Part shown: piece by piece, positions 55,806 to 63,994 of the stretch | Numbering within the stretch: the first letter of the stretch is position 1 | Layout: every line of letters starts with the position of its first letter | Source of the DNA: an uncultured Anaerococcus sp. | GTDB lineage: Bacteria; Bacillota; Clostridia; Tissierellales; Peptoniphilaceae | Reading direction: 5' to 3' | Length of the DNA stretch: 64,000 bases | Assembly: GCA_943914475.1 (NCBI GenBank) | Contig: CALUCE010000001.1 | Span: forward strand, 141,374 to 205,373 | Position numbers and translations under genes: made by a program | The notes under the pieces: generated by a model | The model's database searches: none | What the model was told of the DNA's origin: nothing | The model's input: only the letters and a program-made list of their open reading frames with translations

Positions 55806-56384
55806 ATGAATAGAACTGTAGAATTATTAAAAGAATCAAATGCATTATTGGAGGGTCACTTCCTTTTATCATCAGGCAAACATTCAAATAGGTATGTACA
55901 ATGTGCCAAACTTATACAAAATCCTAAATACTGCCAAGAAGTAGCTGAAATTATTGCCGAAGAAGTTAAAAACAAGGGTATAGAAGTAGATCTTTGTGTA
56001 GGACCAGCTATGGGAGGAGTTATCATATCCTATGAAGTGGCAAGAGCCCTTGGTGTAGATGCTATATTTACAGAAAGACTTGAAGGAAACATGACTTTAA
56101 GACGTGGTTTTAACATAGAAAAAGGGACTAAAATCCTTGTTGTTGAAGATGTTATTACTACAGGTAAATCATCCTTTGAGACTATAGAGGTTATAGAACA
56201 ATTTGGAGGAGAAGTTGTTGGGCTTGCATCAATAGTTAATAGGTCAGATGCAGAAGAATTACACGGATATCCAATAGCTGCTGCAACAAAAGTTCACATA
56301 GATACTTGGGAAGCAGACGAGATACCAGAAGAATTAAAAGAAATTCCTCTAGTTAAGCCAGGATCAAGGATAACAGTGGAATAA
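55806..56384 (+). CDS. pyrE: Orotate phosphoribosyltransferase
   Basis: A 192-residue PRPP-dependent transferase forming OMP. The start has LLSSGKHSNRYVQCAK, and the PRPP motif VLVVEDVITTGKSS is near 114-127. AGGAGG precedes the ATG. It ends the operon. pyrC, carA/carB and pyrR are not in this window. Confidence 0.96.
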   Translation: MNRTVELLKESNALLEGHFLLSSGKHSNRYVQCAKLIQNPKYCQEVAEIIAEEVKNKGIEVDLCVGPAMGGVIISYEVARALGVDAIFTERLEGNMTLRRGFNIEKGTKILVVEDVITTGKSSFETIEVIEQFGGEVVGLASIVNRSDAEELHGYPIAAATKVHIDTWEADEIPEELKEIPLVKPGSRITVE

Positions 56385-56385
56385 C

Positions 56386-56414
56386 TTGTTAATGGGCTAC
56401 TTCAATGGTAAAAT
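56386..56414 (+). promoter_or_regulatory. Promoter of the glucosaminidase gene
   Basis: -35 TTGTTA (56386-56391), 17-bp spacer and -10 TAAAAT (56409-56414) with an extended TGG. The transcript would start near 56421, just before the WalR-like box. Confidence 0.6.
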
Positions 56415-56423
56415 ACTTATAAC

Positions 56424-56450
56424 TGTAATAAAATCGTAACTTTTTATTAC
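56424..56450 (+). promoter_or_regulatory. WalR-like direct repeat and hairpin in the glucosaminidase leader
   Basis: TGTAAT-N5-CGTAAC (56424-56429 and 56435-56440) matches the WalR consensus TGTWAH-N5-TGTWAH at 11 of 12 positions. The same bases also form a perfect 9-bp inverted repeat GTAATAAAA / TTTTATTAC (56425-56433 / 56442-56450). Either or both could be functional; the site lies downstream of the predicted transcript start. Confidence 0.4.
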
Positions 56451-56473
56451 AAAAATTTTGCTAAGAGGTAGAG

Positions 56474-57187
56474 ATGAAGACTAAATCTAAAAGAATTATT
56501 CTTTCACTTCTTTCCATAGCCTTAGTTTTGACTATAGCTATAGGAACAGATTATGGAAGTCTTGCATCAAAACAGATGGAAAAAAGATCTTCTTTAATCC
56601 AAGGGATTAACAAGGTTAATATTCAAACTATGGAACTATATCAATCAAAGATGGTAAGATTTGACAAGTTATCAAAAGACCTGGAAGACTTCAAAAAGAA
56701 TGGATCTACAGGTATAAAAAAAGACAACACCTTATATTTGACTAGAAAATCAGGCTTTACATCAAGTGAGCTTGACTCAGGTTTAAAAGGAACCAAGCTT
56801 GAAGGTTTGGGAACAGACTTTAAAAAGGCTGAGGATGAATTTGGAGTAAATGCAATTCTTCTTATGGCCATGGCCAAGCACGAATCAGGAAACGGAACTA
56901 GTCTTTTGGCAGATGAAAAAAATAATCTTTTTGGATTTAATGCCATAGACCAAGATCCTATCAATGCCGCTAGTAAATTTAAGTCCAAGGGAGAATCAAT
57001 AAATCATGTTGCCAAGTTTTTAAAGGACAATTATTTAAAAAAAGACGGCAGATTTTATAATGGAGTATCCACAGAAGGCATAGGAGAACTTTATGCTACC
57101 GATCCAGACTGGTCAAAAAAGGTATCCAATATGATGGTAGAAGTTTCACAAAATATGTTAAATGAATATGAGAGGGCAGGCAAGTAA
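56474..57187 (+). CDS. Secreted or membrane-anchored glucosaminidase-domain protein
   Basis: A 237-residue protein with an N-terminal signal/anchor helix (about residues 5-24). The C-terminal ~120 residues form a glucosaminidase (Flg_hydro/LytG-type) domain: ILLMAMAKHESGNGTS with the candidate catalytic Glu in HESG, then NNLFGFNAID and FLKDNYL. It would cut peptidoglycan glycan strands. The gene is monocistronic and ends in a terminator that overlaps its stop. Confidence 0.88.
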   Translation: MKTKSKRIILSLLSIALVLTIAIGTDYGSLASKQMEKRSSLIQGINKVNIQTMELYQSKMVRFDKLSKDLEDFKKNGSTGIKKDNTLYLTRKSGFTSSELDSGLKGTKLEGLGTDFKKAEDEFGVNAILLMAMAKHESGNGTSLLADEKNNLFGFNAIDQDPINAASKFKSKGESINHVAKFLKDNYLKKDGRFYNGVSTEGIGELYATDPDWSKKVSNMMVEVSQNMLNEYERAGK

Positions 57188-57200
57188 GCCTGTCTTTTTT
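57173..57200 (+). terminator. Terminator overlapping the glucosaminidase stop codon
   Basis: GGCAGGC / GCCTGTC (57175-57181 / 57188-57194, one G-U) with a loop holding the TAA stop is followed by TTTTTT. Confidence 0.9.
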
Positions 57201-57249
57201 GTTGAAATAAAGAGGAAAAATCATATAATTTCTTTAAGGAGAGTTTATT

Positions 57250-58908
57250 ATGAACACAAGAAAATATTTACAAGGAGAATCTTCTCAAGGCTATAAATTT
57301 TTTGGAGCCCATAAGAGAAAAGAAGGAGATTATATTTTTAGGATACTTGCTCCTCAAGCAAAAAATGTTTACTTGGCTGGAGACTTTAACTCTTGGGAAA
57401 AAGAGCCAGCCAGAAAGTACTCTACAGGTGTTTTTTCCATAAGAAATGATAAGGCCAAGGAAAATGATAGATACTGTTATTATATAGAAGATAAAGATTC
57501 TAATGAGGTTCAAAAACTTGATCCCTTTGGCGCCCAAGTTGATCCTAGTTTATCCTATTCTATAATAGCCGATACAGCATATAAATATACTTATAAAAAG
57601 CCAAAATTAGATAATTTAAACATATTTCAAGTAAATCTGGCTTCTTATTTAGATTCTTACAATAGAGAAGTAGACATAATAAAAGAAGGGCAAAAATTAA
57701 TCAGCTATGTAAAAGAAAATAATTTTACCCATATAGAACTTATGCCTATAGTCCAAACTAGGCTACTAGATTCTTTGGGCTATAGAGCCATAAATCTTAT
57801 TTCTTTAGATAATGGTCTTGCTTTGGTAAAAGATTTTAAAGAATTTATAGACCTATGTCATAAAAACATGCTAGGCATAATATTTGATTTTGACCTTTCT
57901 GAATTTGATGACTTTTATCAAGGCTTAAGAGATTTTGATGGAACTAGGATTTATGAGTCAGACTACGATGATATTAGGTATAATTACTTTTCTGGAATGA
58001 ATTTTGATTATTCTAAAAATTTGGTAAAATCTTATGTTTTATCATCTTTAGAATACTGGATAAAAGAATATAATATAGACCTTGTTAAATTTTCAAATCT
58101 TGAAAAACTAATCTATTGGCAAGGAGACCTTTCTAGGGGTATAAATAAAAATTCTTATAACTTTATTAAAGTTTTAAATAAAAAAATTCATGATCTAAGG
58201 ATAAAATCTATTGGTTCATCCAATGCTAGTAAAAACATCATAGACAAGGAACTTGGCTTTGATTATATAGAAGATAAGTCTATTAGTAAGCTTATAAAAA
58301 TCTTCCAAAAAGAACCCTTCTATAGAAATAATTACAGAAAAACTATCGAAGATCTTACTAGAGAGGATATGGACGGAAAAATTTTAGGCATGACCTATAT
58401 AGACTCAGTATTAGAAGCTTGCTCACCAGCCATGAAGATGTATGGAGATAATGAAAAATACGACCAATACAAGACTCTTATAAGTCTAATTTACACTCTT
58501 AAATCTAATAAAATCATATTTTCAGGTCAAGAAATAGGGGACTTACAAAAGTGGGAAGTAGGTATAACTAAAAAAGAAAAGCTAAATTCTAATGAAAAAG
58601 ACTTTGCGAAGTTTTTTAAAAGTTTAACCTCACTTTACACAAAGACCAAGGCCTTATCCCATAAAGATTCACAAATAAAAATTTTGGATATAGAGGGTTA
58701 TTCAGTTTTTGCCTACAAAAGATCATATAAAAACGAAGAGTTTCTAATTCTTTTAAACCTAACAGATATAGACTACAGTATTGATCTAGGAAAGACCTAT
58801 TGGATTATTTTGGATTCTAAAAAACCACAAGGCAAAAAAAGCCAGTACCAATTTGTCGAACATGCCAAACTCTCTAAATTTTCATCTATGATATTAAAAA
58901 AGAAATAA
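57250..58908 (+). CDS. GlgB-like protein lacking catalytic residues (probable pseudoenzyme)
   Basis: A 552-residue protein. Residues ~17-115 resemble the carbohydrate-binding CBM48 domain of glycogen branching enzyme (YLAGDFNSWE, LDPFGAQ). Residues ~124-440 follow the GH13 barrel of GlgB (NIFQVNLASY, THIELMPI, SLGYRAINL). Key residues are lost: the nucleophile Asp is Ser282 (IDLVKFSNL), the acid Glu is Ser323/Ser324 (SIGSSNAS), and the HD pair is Tyr383-Ile384 (GMTYIDSV). It therefore should not branch glucan; a binding or regulatory role is inferred. No other glg genes are nearby. The frame is intact and codon use is like that of its neighbours. Confidence 0.75.
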   Translation: MNTRKYLQGESSQGYKFFGAHKRKEGDYIFRILAPQAKNVYLAGDFNSWEKEPARKYSTGVFSIRNDKAKENDRYCYYIEDKDSNEVQKLDPFGAQVDPSLSYSIIADTAYKYTYKKPKLDNLNIFQVNLASYLDSYNREVDIIKEGQKLISYVKENNFTHIELMPIVQTRLLDSLGYRAINLISLDNGLALVKDFKEFIDLCHKNMLGIIFDFDLSEFDDFYQGLRDFDGTRIYESDYDDIRYNYFSGMNFDYSKNLVKSYVLSSLEYWIKEYNIDLVKFSNLEKLIYWQGDLSRGINKNSYNFIKVLNKKIHDLRIKSIGSSNASKNIIDKELGFDYIEDKSISKLIKIFQKEPFYRNNYRKTIEDLTREDMDGKILGMTYIDSVLEACSPAMKMYGDNEKYDQYKTLISLIYTLKSNKIIFSGQEIGDLQKWEVGITKKEKLNSNEKDFAKFFKSLTSLYTKTKALSHKDSQIKILDIEGYSVFAYKRSYKNEEFLILLNLTDIDYSIDLGKTYWIILDSKKPQGKKSQYQFVEHAKLSKFSSMILKKK

Positions 58909-58951
58909 AATAATTTTCTTGGGTATCAATGAATATTAGAGAGGAGGGAGT

Positions 58952-60160
58952 ATGAAGATAAATTTTAATGAGGAAGATAATACCAAACTATTTTATAGGC
59001 TGGTTTTAGTCTTTGTTTCGGTATTATTTTTATTTATAATATATAGATTTGATGGATTTAAAAAGAATCTAAATTCAGTAATGGGAGTCCTATCACCAGT
59101 TATTTTTGGTGGTATTTTGGCTTATCTATTGAATATTCCCCTAAATTTTTTAGAAAGAAACCTTAATAAATTAGGATTTTTTGAGAAACTTAGCTTTAGA
59201 AAGAAGAGAAATATCGCCCTTGGATTAACTTATGTAATAGTTTTATTTTTAATATTTATGTTCTTTAGTCTTTTAATACCACAGCTTGTAGAATCTGTAA
59301 GCAAGCTATCCACTATGATAAATGACTATTTGAACCAAAATAAGTTTAATTCTTGGGAAAGTATTTTTAATAAGTACGGAGTATTACCTCAAGTTTCAGA
59401 ATTTTTAACTGATTCTTTGACCAAACTTACAGAATACTTAAAAGGATTTTTATCAAAACTTGGTCCTATGCTTACTTCTTTAGCATCTGGACTTATTTCA
59501 ACGACTATAACTGCTTTGATAGGATTTTTTATATCTCTCTATCTTTTAAGTAGCAAGGAACATTTTTCTAATATAATAAAAAAGACTACTTATGCAATTT
59601 TTCCAGGAAAGGCTGCAGAAAAACTTATAGAAATAAGCCGTGATTTAGGAGAAAGTGTAAAATCTTATCTGACAGGAAGTTTATTAGGTTCAGCAATCCT
59701 TGGACTTGAGGTTTCTATAGTTTTATTTTTCTTAGGAGTAGAAGGAATTATTACTATGGGACTAATACTAACCATATCAAACATGATTCCTTATATAGGA
59801 CCTTGGCTAGGGGCTATACCAGTCTTTATTATGATAGGTGTTCAAGATATAAGAACTGCCATGATTTTTATTGTCGTTATAGTAATAGCCCAACAAATAG
59901 ATGGCAACATAGTTCAACCTAGAATCCAATCTGGACAAATGGGAATGAACTCATTCTGGATAGTTTTCTCAATTATTATTGGAGGGTCACTCTTTGGTAT
60001 ACCAGGTATGATAATTGGAGTACCAATATTTGCTGTCCTCTATACCTTGATAAAAGAACTTGTGGAATATATTTTGGAAAGAAAGGGTATGCCCAAAGAA
60101 TCGGTAAGCTACAGCATAGAAAATGAAGATAAGATAAAAAAACTTATTGACGAAAAATAA
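58952..60160 (+). CDS. AI-2E family transporter
   Basis: A 402-residue membrane protein with about eight helices. It has the family pattern with LSPVIFGGILAYLLNIPLNF near 47-66, a soluble helical stretch (about 120-180), and the conserved SNMIPYIGPWLGAIP (about 278-292) and QQIDGNIVQPRI near 310. Members export small molecules or act as Na+/H+ antiporters; AI-2 transport was shown for few. Substrate unknown. GAGGAGGGAG precedes the ATG. Confidence 0.9.
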   Translation: MKINFNEEDNTKLFYRLVLVFVSVLFLFIIYRFDGFKKNLNSVMGVLSPVIFGGILAYLLNIPLNFLERNLNKLGFFEKLSFRKKRNIALGLTYVIVLFLIFMFFSLLIPQLVESVSKLSTMINDYLNQNKFNSWESIFNKYGVLPQVSEFLTDSLTKLTEYLKGFLSKLGPMLTSLASGLISTTITALIGFFISLYLLSSKEHFSNIIKKTTYAIFPGKAAEKLIEISRDLGESVKSYLTGSLLGSAILGLEVSIVLFFLGVEGIITMGLILTISNMIPYIGPWLGAIPVFIMIGVQDIRTAMIFIVVIVIAQQIDGNIVQPRIQSGQMGMNSFWIVFSIIIGGSLFGIPGMIIGVPIFAVLYTLIKELVEYILERKGMPKESVSYSIENEDKIKKLIDEK

Positions 60161-60194
60161 GGACTTTATGCAAATGCAATAAAGTCCTTTTTTC
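60159..60194. terminator. Bidirectional terminator after the AI-2E transporter
   Basis: An 11-bp stem AAGGACTTTAT / ATAAAGTCCTT (60159-60169 / 60179-60189) is followed by TTTTTT on the plus strand. A-rich sequence to the left gives a weaker T tract for the convergent CBS gene. Confidence 0.9.
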
Positions 60195-60682
60195 TATCGT
60201 GTGTGTTTATGGCCTCTTTTTTTAGGGTCTAAGTCATAGACGTTTTCTATGGTGTGGGCCACATTGGTAAATCTTTCGAGTATAGTTTTTCTGGTAATTA
60301 TTCCTAGAAAATATCCATTCCTTTGGGTTATACATATAAAGTTATTGTTTATTATCAACCTTAATATATCTTCTAAATCTGAGTTGTTAAAAAGTATAGG
60401 CACAACTTGGTTCATAATTTCTGAAACCTTGGTTGTGTTTAATCTGTCTTCATTAAACAAAAGGTCATCTTCACAAGAGGTGACTATTTTAGAAATAGAT
60501 ATTAGGCCTCTGACTCTGTATTCCTTATCTAAGACAGGGATGGTTTGATAGCTGTTAGCGGATAAAACCAAGATAGCATGGAGGAGGGTATCGTCCTCTT
60601 GTAATACTGCAACATCATCCGCAGGTATCATTAGGTTTTCCGTAGGTTGATTAAAAAGTTCTCTAAATTTTTCTCCGATCAT
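60194..60682 (-). CDS. cbpB: CBS-domain protein, CbpB/YkuL-like
   Basis: A 162-residue protein made of two CBS domains (about residues 10-70 and 85-145: MIPADDVAVLQEDDTLLHAI and MNQVVPILFNNSDLEDILRL). It matches the c-di-AMP-binding CbpB/YkuL group in length and layout, which in Firmicutes links c-di-AMP to the (p)ppGpp response. The binding of c-di-AMP is inferred. I chose the ATG at 60682, seven bases after GGAG, over a TTG at 60694. A perfect palindrome lies 48 bases upstream. Confidence 0.82.
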   Translation of the reverse strand: MIGEKFRELFNQPTENLMIPADDVAVLQEDDTLLHAILVLSANSYQTIPVLDKEYRVRGLISISKIVTSCEDDLLFNEDRLNTTKVSEIMNQVVPILFNNSDLEDILRLIINNNFICITQRNGYFLGIITRKTILERFTNVAHTIENVYDLDPKKRGHKHTR

Positions 60683-60730
60683 TATTGACTCCAATATAAA
60701 AATAACTATAAAAAAAGGCTAGCAAAAATA

Positions 60731-60751
60731 TTATATAAGTAACTTATATAA
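60731..60751. repeat. Perfect palindrome between cbpB and the SRP RNA gene
   Basis: Arms TTATATAAGT and ACTTATATAA are exact complements around a single A. On the minus strand it overlaps a TATAAT (60730-60735) and is followed by TATTTTTG. It may be an operator at the cbpB promoter or an AT-only terminator for the SRP RNA transcript. Confidence 0.5.
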
Positions 60752-60784
60752 AAATCTGCACGCCCCTAAAAAATCTCTTTATGT

Positions 60785-61049
60785 AAACACACCCAAGATC
60801 GAATCAAGAAAATCCTACGTTACTCTAATAGTTAGCTCATGACAGGTGACCTTACGGCACACAAGAAGATCTGCTTAATGCTGCTACGTTCCCGTCCTGA
60901 CATGGTTCACAGTTTCCTGTTGCGTAAGACCCATCAATCAACACCACTTTTTAAAGGCAGACTAGGCTATTCAAGACCCTCACTTGGGAATTCAACCTTG
61001 CTATAGCGGATTGCAAGCTACAGGGCACCGCTAGTTCCCCGTCTAGTGC
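60785..61049 (-). ncRNA. ffs: Signal recognition particle RNA (large type with Alu domain)
   Basis: The minus strand encodes the Firmicutes 6S-type SRP RNA. The SRP hairpin is clear: AACCATGTCAGG, a GGAA tetraloop (60889-60892 on the plus strand), then GTAGCAGCATTAAGCAG. The Alu part has the characteristic GCGGTGCCCTGTAGC and GCAATCCGCTATAGCAAGG near the 5' end, and AGCTAACTATTAGAGTAACG near the 3' end. The ~265-nt length fits. The ends are approximate. The 5' end begins right after the CCA of tRNA-Ser, implying co-transcription. Confidence 0.9.
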
Positions 61050-61050
61050 A

Positions 61051-61141
61051 TGGCGGAGAGTATGGGATTTGAACCCATGATACACTACGAATGTATACAC
61101 GATTTCCAATCGTGCTCCTTCAGCCACTCGGACAACTCTCC
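61051..61141 (-). tRNA. tRNA-Ser (GGA anticodon), CCA encoded
   Basis: On the minus strand GGAGAGTTGTCCGAGTGG opens the molecule and GGTTCAAATCCCATACTCTCC closes it with G73 and an encoded CCA (61051-61053). The anticodon stem-loop CACGATTGGAAATCGTG gives GGA, reading UCC and UCU. A long variable arm (GTATACATTCGTAGTGTATC region) is typical of class II serine tRNAs. Length is 91 with CCA. Confidence 0.97.
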
Positions 61142-61157
61142 ATGCTTACGAATTAAT

Positions 61158-61186
61158 ATTATACTATATAGATATAGAAATATCAA
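61158..61186 (-). promoter_or_regulatory. Promoter of tRNA-Ser and SRP RNA
   Basis: On the minus strand, -35 TTGATA (61181-61186) and -10 TATAAT (61158-61163) are 17 bp apart. The transcript would start about 10 bases before the tRNA. No other promoter is seen for the SRP RNA. Confidence 0.8.
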
Positions 61187-61208
61187 ATGAATAATTAAAA
61201 AAATTCTG

Positions 61209-61217
61209 TGGTATAAT
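61209..61217 (+). promoter_or_regulatory. Extended -10 promoter of dnaX
   Basis: TGGTATAAT is a perfect extended -10 element 19 bases before the dnaX start codon, and GAAAGGA is the ribosome binding site. The -35 region is not recognisable. Confidence 0.65.
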
Positions 61218-61236
61218 ACTTGAGAAAGGATATTTT

Positions 61237-62991
61237 ATGGCAAAAGCATTATACAGACAATACAGACCCCAAACTTTTGACCAGGTGCTAGGTCAGGATA
61301 GGGTTGTCAACGTTTTAAAAAATCAAGTAGAAAAAGGTATGATATCCCATGCCTATCTTTTTGCAGGAGAAAGGGGTTGTGGTAAAACAACTTGTGCAAA
61401 AATCTTTGCAAAAGCAATAAACTGCAAACACCCTAAAAATGGTTCGCCTTGCCTTGAATGTGAAAATTGCTTGTCCATAGATTCTGAAACCACCATGGAT
61501 GTGGTAGAGATGGATGCGGCAAGTAACAGAAGGATAGATGATATTAGGCAAATAAAAGAAACTGTCATGTATCCTCCTAATAATTTAAAGTACAAGGTTT
61601 ATATAATTGATGAGGCTCACATGATTACCAAGGAAGCTTTCAATGCCTTGCTAAAGATGATGGAGGAACCACCAAGTCACTTGGTTTTTATACTGGCTAC
61701 AACGGAAATTGACAAAATTCCACCTACAATATTATCAAGAGTTCAAAAGTTTGAATTTAATAAAATAGACAAGGAACAAATCCTAAAGCAAATAAATATA
61801 ATCCTAGATGATTATTCCATAGAGATGGAAGAAGCTGCTAAGGACTTAATCATTAGAAATGCCAAGGGAGCCATGAGAGATGCCCTAAGCATATTAGACC
61901 AAGTTATCTCATCATCCAAAGATTTTTACAAACTTTCTGATGTTGAAAGTATCTTGGGTGTAGTTGGTTTTAAGGATTTATACAATTTGGCAGAATCTAT
62001 CAATAACTATGATAAGAAGATGGCCTTAGAAGAAATCTTTAAATTAAGAGACAACAACAAATCAAACAAGGATATACTTGATGGTCTTACTTCTTTTTAC
62101 CATGATGTTTTACTTTACAAGTCAACCATGGATGAAAGATATTTTGATTTGGAAGAAAAAATTACTTATGTTAAGAAATTCTCTGATAAGATTGATAATA
62201 CAAGACTCATGGATTCTTTGGAGATATTAAGAGAATATTCTGAAAAAATGAGGTATAGTGAAAGTACTGACCTTATTTTAGAGCTAGCAGTTTTAGGACT
62301 TATAGACTACAAGGATATGAAAAATCTAGATTCTAGGATTAGGGCCTTGGAGACGGCAAGAGAAGATTCTCTAGTAGATTTGGTTAATACTATAGTGGAA
62401 AGAAGATTTCAAAGCCTAGACTTGTCTTCTTTAAAAATTTCGGATAATACAGGAGAAGAAAATCCTGACCAAGATAGACTTCTTCCCAAAGAAGATACTT
62501 CTCAAATAAATAAAGAAGTTCCTGAACCTAAAGAAGAAGTAAAAGAGATTATCCAAGAAGATAAGACCAATGATGAAAAGTCTGAACCTAAAGTAGTAGA
62601 AAAGACTGAGAAAAGCTTCCAAACAAGTAAGAGTTCTCAAGTATTTGATAGGAAAACAGAAGAGAAAATCAAAAATCAAATAGTAAAAGAAGCTGGTCCT
62701 CTTGTAGGAACTATGTTTAATATAGAGGGCTTCAATTATGATTTTGATGGAGAAGTTTTCTACCTATACTATAAGGATTCAGTTTATCATATGTTCCTTG
62801 AAGGAAAGAAAAATGAGATAGAAAAGATTGTTAGGAACTTTACTAGTGAGTCTGTTGAGGTCAAAATAATTGCAGAAGCAGAAAAACATCTAATAGAAGA
62901 AAGCCCTAGTGAAAAAGAAAAGCCAGAATCAAAAAATCAAGCCTTAGAAAAGCTTGAAGAGATATTTGGCGATGATTTAATAATAGAATAA
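61237..62991 (+). CDS. dnaX: DNA polymerase III subunit gamma/tau
   Basis: A 584-residue clamp-loader ATPase. Walker A GERGCGKTT is near residues 45-53, the zinc module follows (CKHPKNGSPCLECENC), Walker B IIDEAHM is near 124-130, and the sensor-1 LATTEIDKIPPTI and RVQKFEF segments are present. The C-terminal ~180 residues are acidic and variable, as in tau. No slippery A-run suitable for programmed frameshifting is evident. dnaX-ebfC-recR is the conserved order. Confidence 0.96.
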   Translation: MAKALYRQYRPQTFDQVLGQDRVVNVLKNQVEKGMISHAYLFAGERGCGKTTCAKIFAKAINCKHPKNGSPCLECENCLSIDSETTMDVVEMDAASNRRIDDIRQIKETVMYPPNNLKYKVYIIDEAHMITKEAFNALLKMMEEPPSHLVFILATTEIDKIPPTILSRVQKFEFNKIDKEQILKQINIILDDYSIEMEEAAKDLIIRNAKGAMRDALSILDQVISSSKDFYKLSDVESILGVVGFKDLYNLAESINNYDKKMALEEIFKLRDNNKSNKDILDGLTSFYHDVLLYKSTMDERYFDLEEKITYVKKFSDKIDNTRLMDSLEILREYSEKMRYSESTDLILELAVLGLIDYKDMKNLDSRIRALETAREDSLVDLVNTIVERRFQSLDLSSLKISDNTGEENPDQDRLLPKEDTSQINKEVPEPKEEVKEIIQEDKTNDEKSEPKVVEKTEKSFQTSKSSQVFDRKTEEKIKNQIVKEAGPLVGTMFNIEGFNYDFDGEVFYLYYKDSVYHMFLEGKKNEIEKIVRNFTSESVEVKIIAEAEKHLIEESPSEKEKPESKNQALEKLEEIFGDDLIIE

Positions 62992-63003
62992 AGGAGAGAT
63001 ATA

Positions 63004-63339
63004 ATGGCAAGAAGAGGATTCCCAGGTGGCGGAAATATGAACAATATGATGAAACAAGTACAAAAAATGCAAAAGCAAATGGCTGATGCTCAACAAGCTA
63101 TAGAGGAAAAAGAATTTACCTCAACAGCTGGTGGTGGAGTAGTAGAAGCTACTGTAAATGGAAAAAAAGAAGTTTTAAATATAAATATTGACCCAGATGT
63201 TATAGATCCAGAAGACAAGGAAATGCTTGAAGATTTAGTGCTTGCAGCTATAAACGATGCTATGAAACAAGCAGATGACTTTAGTCAAGAACAAATGGGT
63301 AAACTAACTGGTGGAATGAACATACCTGGTTTAATGTAA
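63004..63339 (+). CDS. ebfC: Nucleoid-associated protein, YbaB/EbfC family
   Basis: A 111-residue DNA-binding protein. It begins [20 protein letters not shown], has a charged helix ([18 protein letters not shown]) and the conserved [20 protein letters not shown] core. It forms tweezer-like dimers on DNA in studied species. It shares one base with recR and follows dnaX by 12 bases, with GGAGAG before its ATG. Confidence 0.95.
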   Translation: MARRGFPGGGNMNNMMKQVQKMQKQMADAQQAIEEKEFTSTAGGGVVEATVNGKKEVLNINIDPDVIDPEDKEMLEDLVLAAINDAMKQADDFSQEQMGKLTGGMNIPGLM

Positions 63340-63944
63340 TGAGTTTATACCCAGAAAGTTTAAATAAGCTTATAGAAGAATTTCAAAAACTTCCAACCAT
63401 AGGCAGAAAATCTGCTGAAAGATTGGCCATGGCCATAGTCGATAATGATTTGGATAGTGTAAAAGAATTTTCTCAGAGCCTTATAGAGGTTAAAGAAAAA
63501 ATCAAACACTGTAAAATTTGTGGCAACCTTACAGAAGGCGATGTTTGCGGAATATGTAAGGACATATCAAGGGATGAAAGTACAATTTGCTTGGTAGAAG
63601 ATGTCAGAAACCTCATAGCTATAGAAAAATCTCATGTCTACCATGGAAAATACCATGTCCTTGGGGGACTTATTTCTCCATCAGATAATATAGGTGTAGA
63701 AAACCTATCTGTTGACAAATTGCTTGATAGGATAGATAAGGAAAATATCAAGGAGATCATCCTAGCTATCTCATCCACTATCGAAGGAGAGACAACCAGC
63801 TTGTTTTTAGCAGGACTGCTTGAAGATAAGGATGTTAAAGTTTCTAGGATAGCATCAGGTATACCGGTAGGCTCAAACATAGAATACTATGACCAACTTA
63901 CCTTGGAAAGAGCCTTGGAAGATAGGAGAGAAATTAAAGACTAA
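63339..63944 (+). CDS. recR: Recombination protein RecR
   Basis: A 201-residue RecF-pathway mediator. The helix-hairpin-helix FQKLPTIGRKSAERLAM is at about residues 15-31. The zinc finger is CKICGNLTEGDVCGIC (about 57-72), and the Toprim domain has CLVEDVRNL and ISSTIEGETTS. It acts with RecO and RecF to load RecA. The downstream 56 bases to the window end hold an 8-bp inverted repeat only. Confidence 0.96.
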   Translation: MSLYPESLNKLIEEFQKLPTIGRKSAERLAMAIVDNDLDSVKEFSQSLIEVKEKIKHCKICGNLTEGDVCGICKDISRDESTICLVEDVRNLIAIEKSHVYHGKYHVLGGLISPSDNIGVENLSVDKLLDRIDKENIKEIILAISSTIEGETTSLFLAGLLEDKDVKVSRIASGIPVGSNIEYYDQLTLERALEDRREIKD

Positions 63945-63963
63945 GAAGAAGAGTCAAGTCCTT

Positions 63964-63994
63964 AATATTGTGTAAATTAGTCTAGTACAATATT
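63964..63994. repeat. Inverted repeat at the window end
   Basis: AATATTGT and ACAATATT are complementary and 15 bases apart. There is no T tract within the window, so a terminator role is unproven. Confidence 0.3.

Noticed and set aside
61237..62991. Programmed frameshift in dnaX giving a short gamma form
   Set aside because: I see no A-AAA-AAG type slippery run with a following hairpin at a suitable place.
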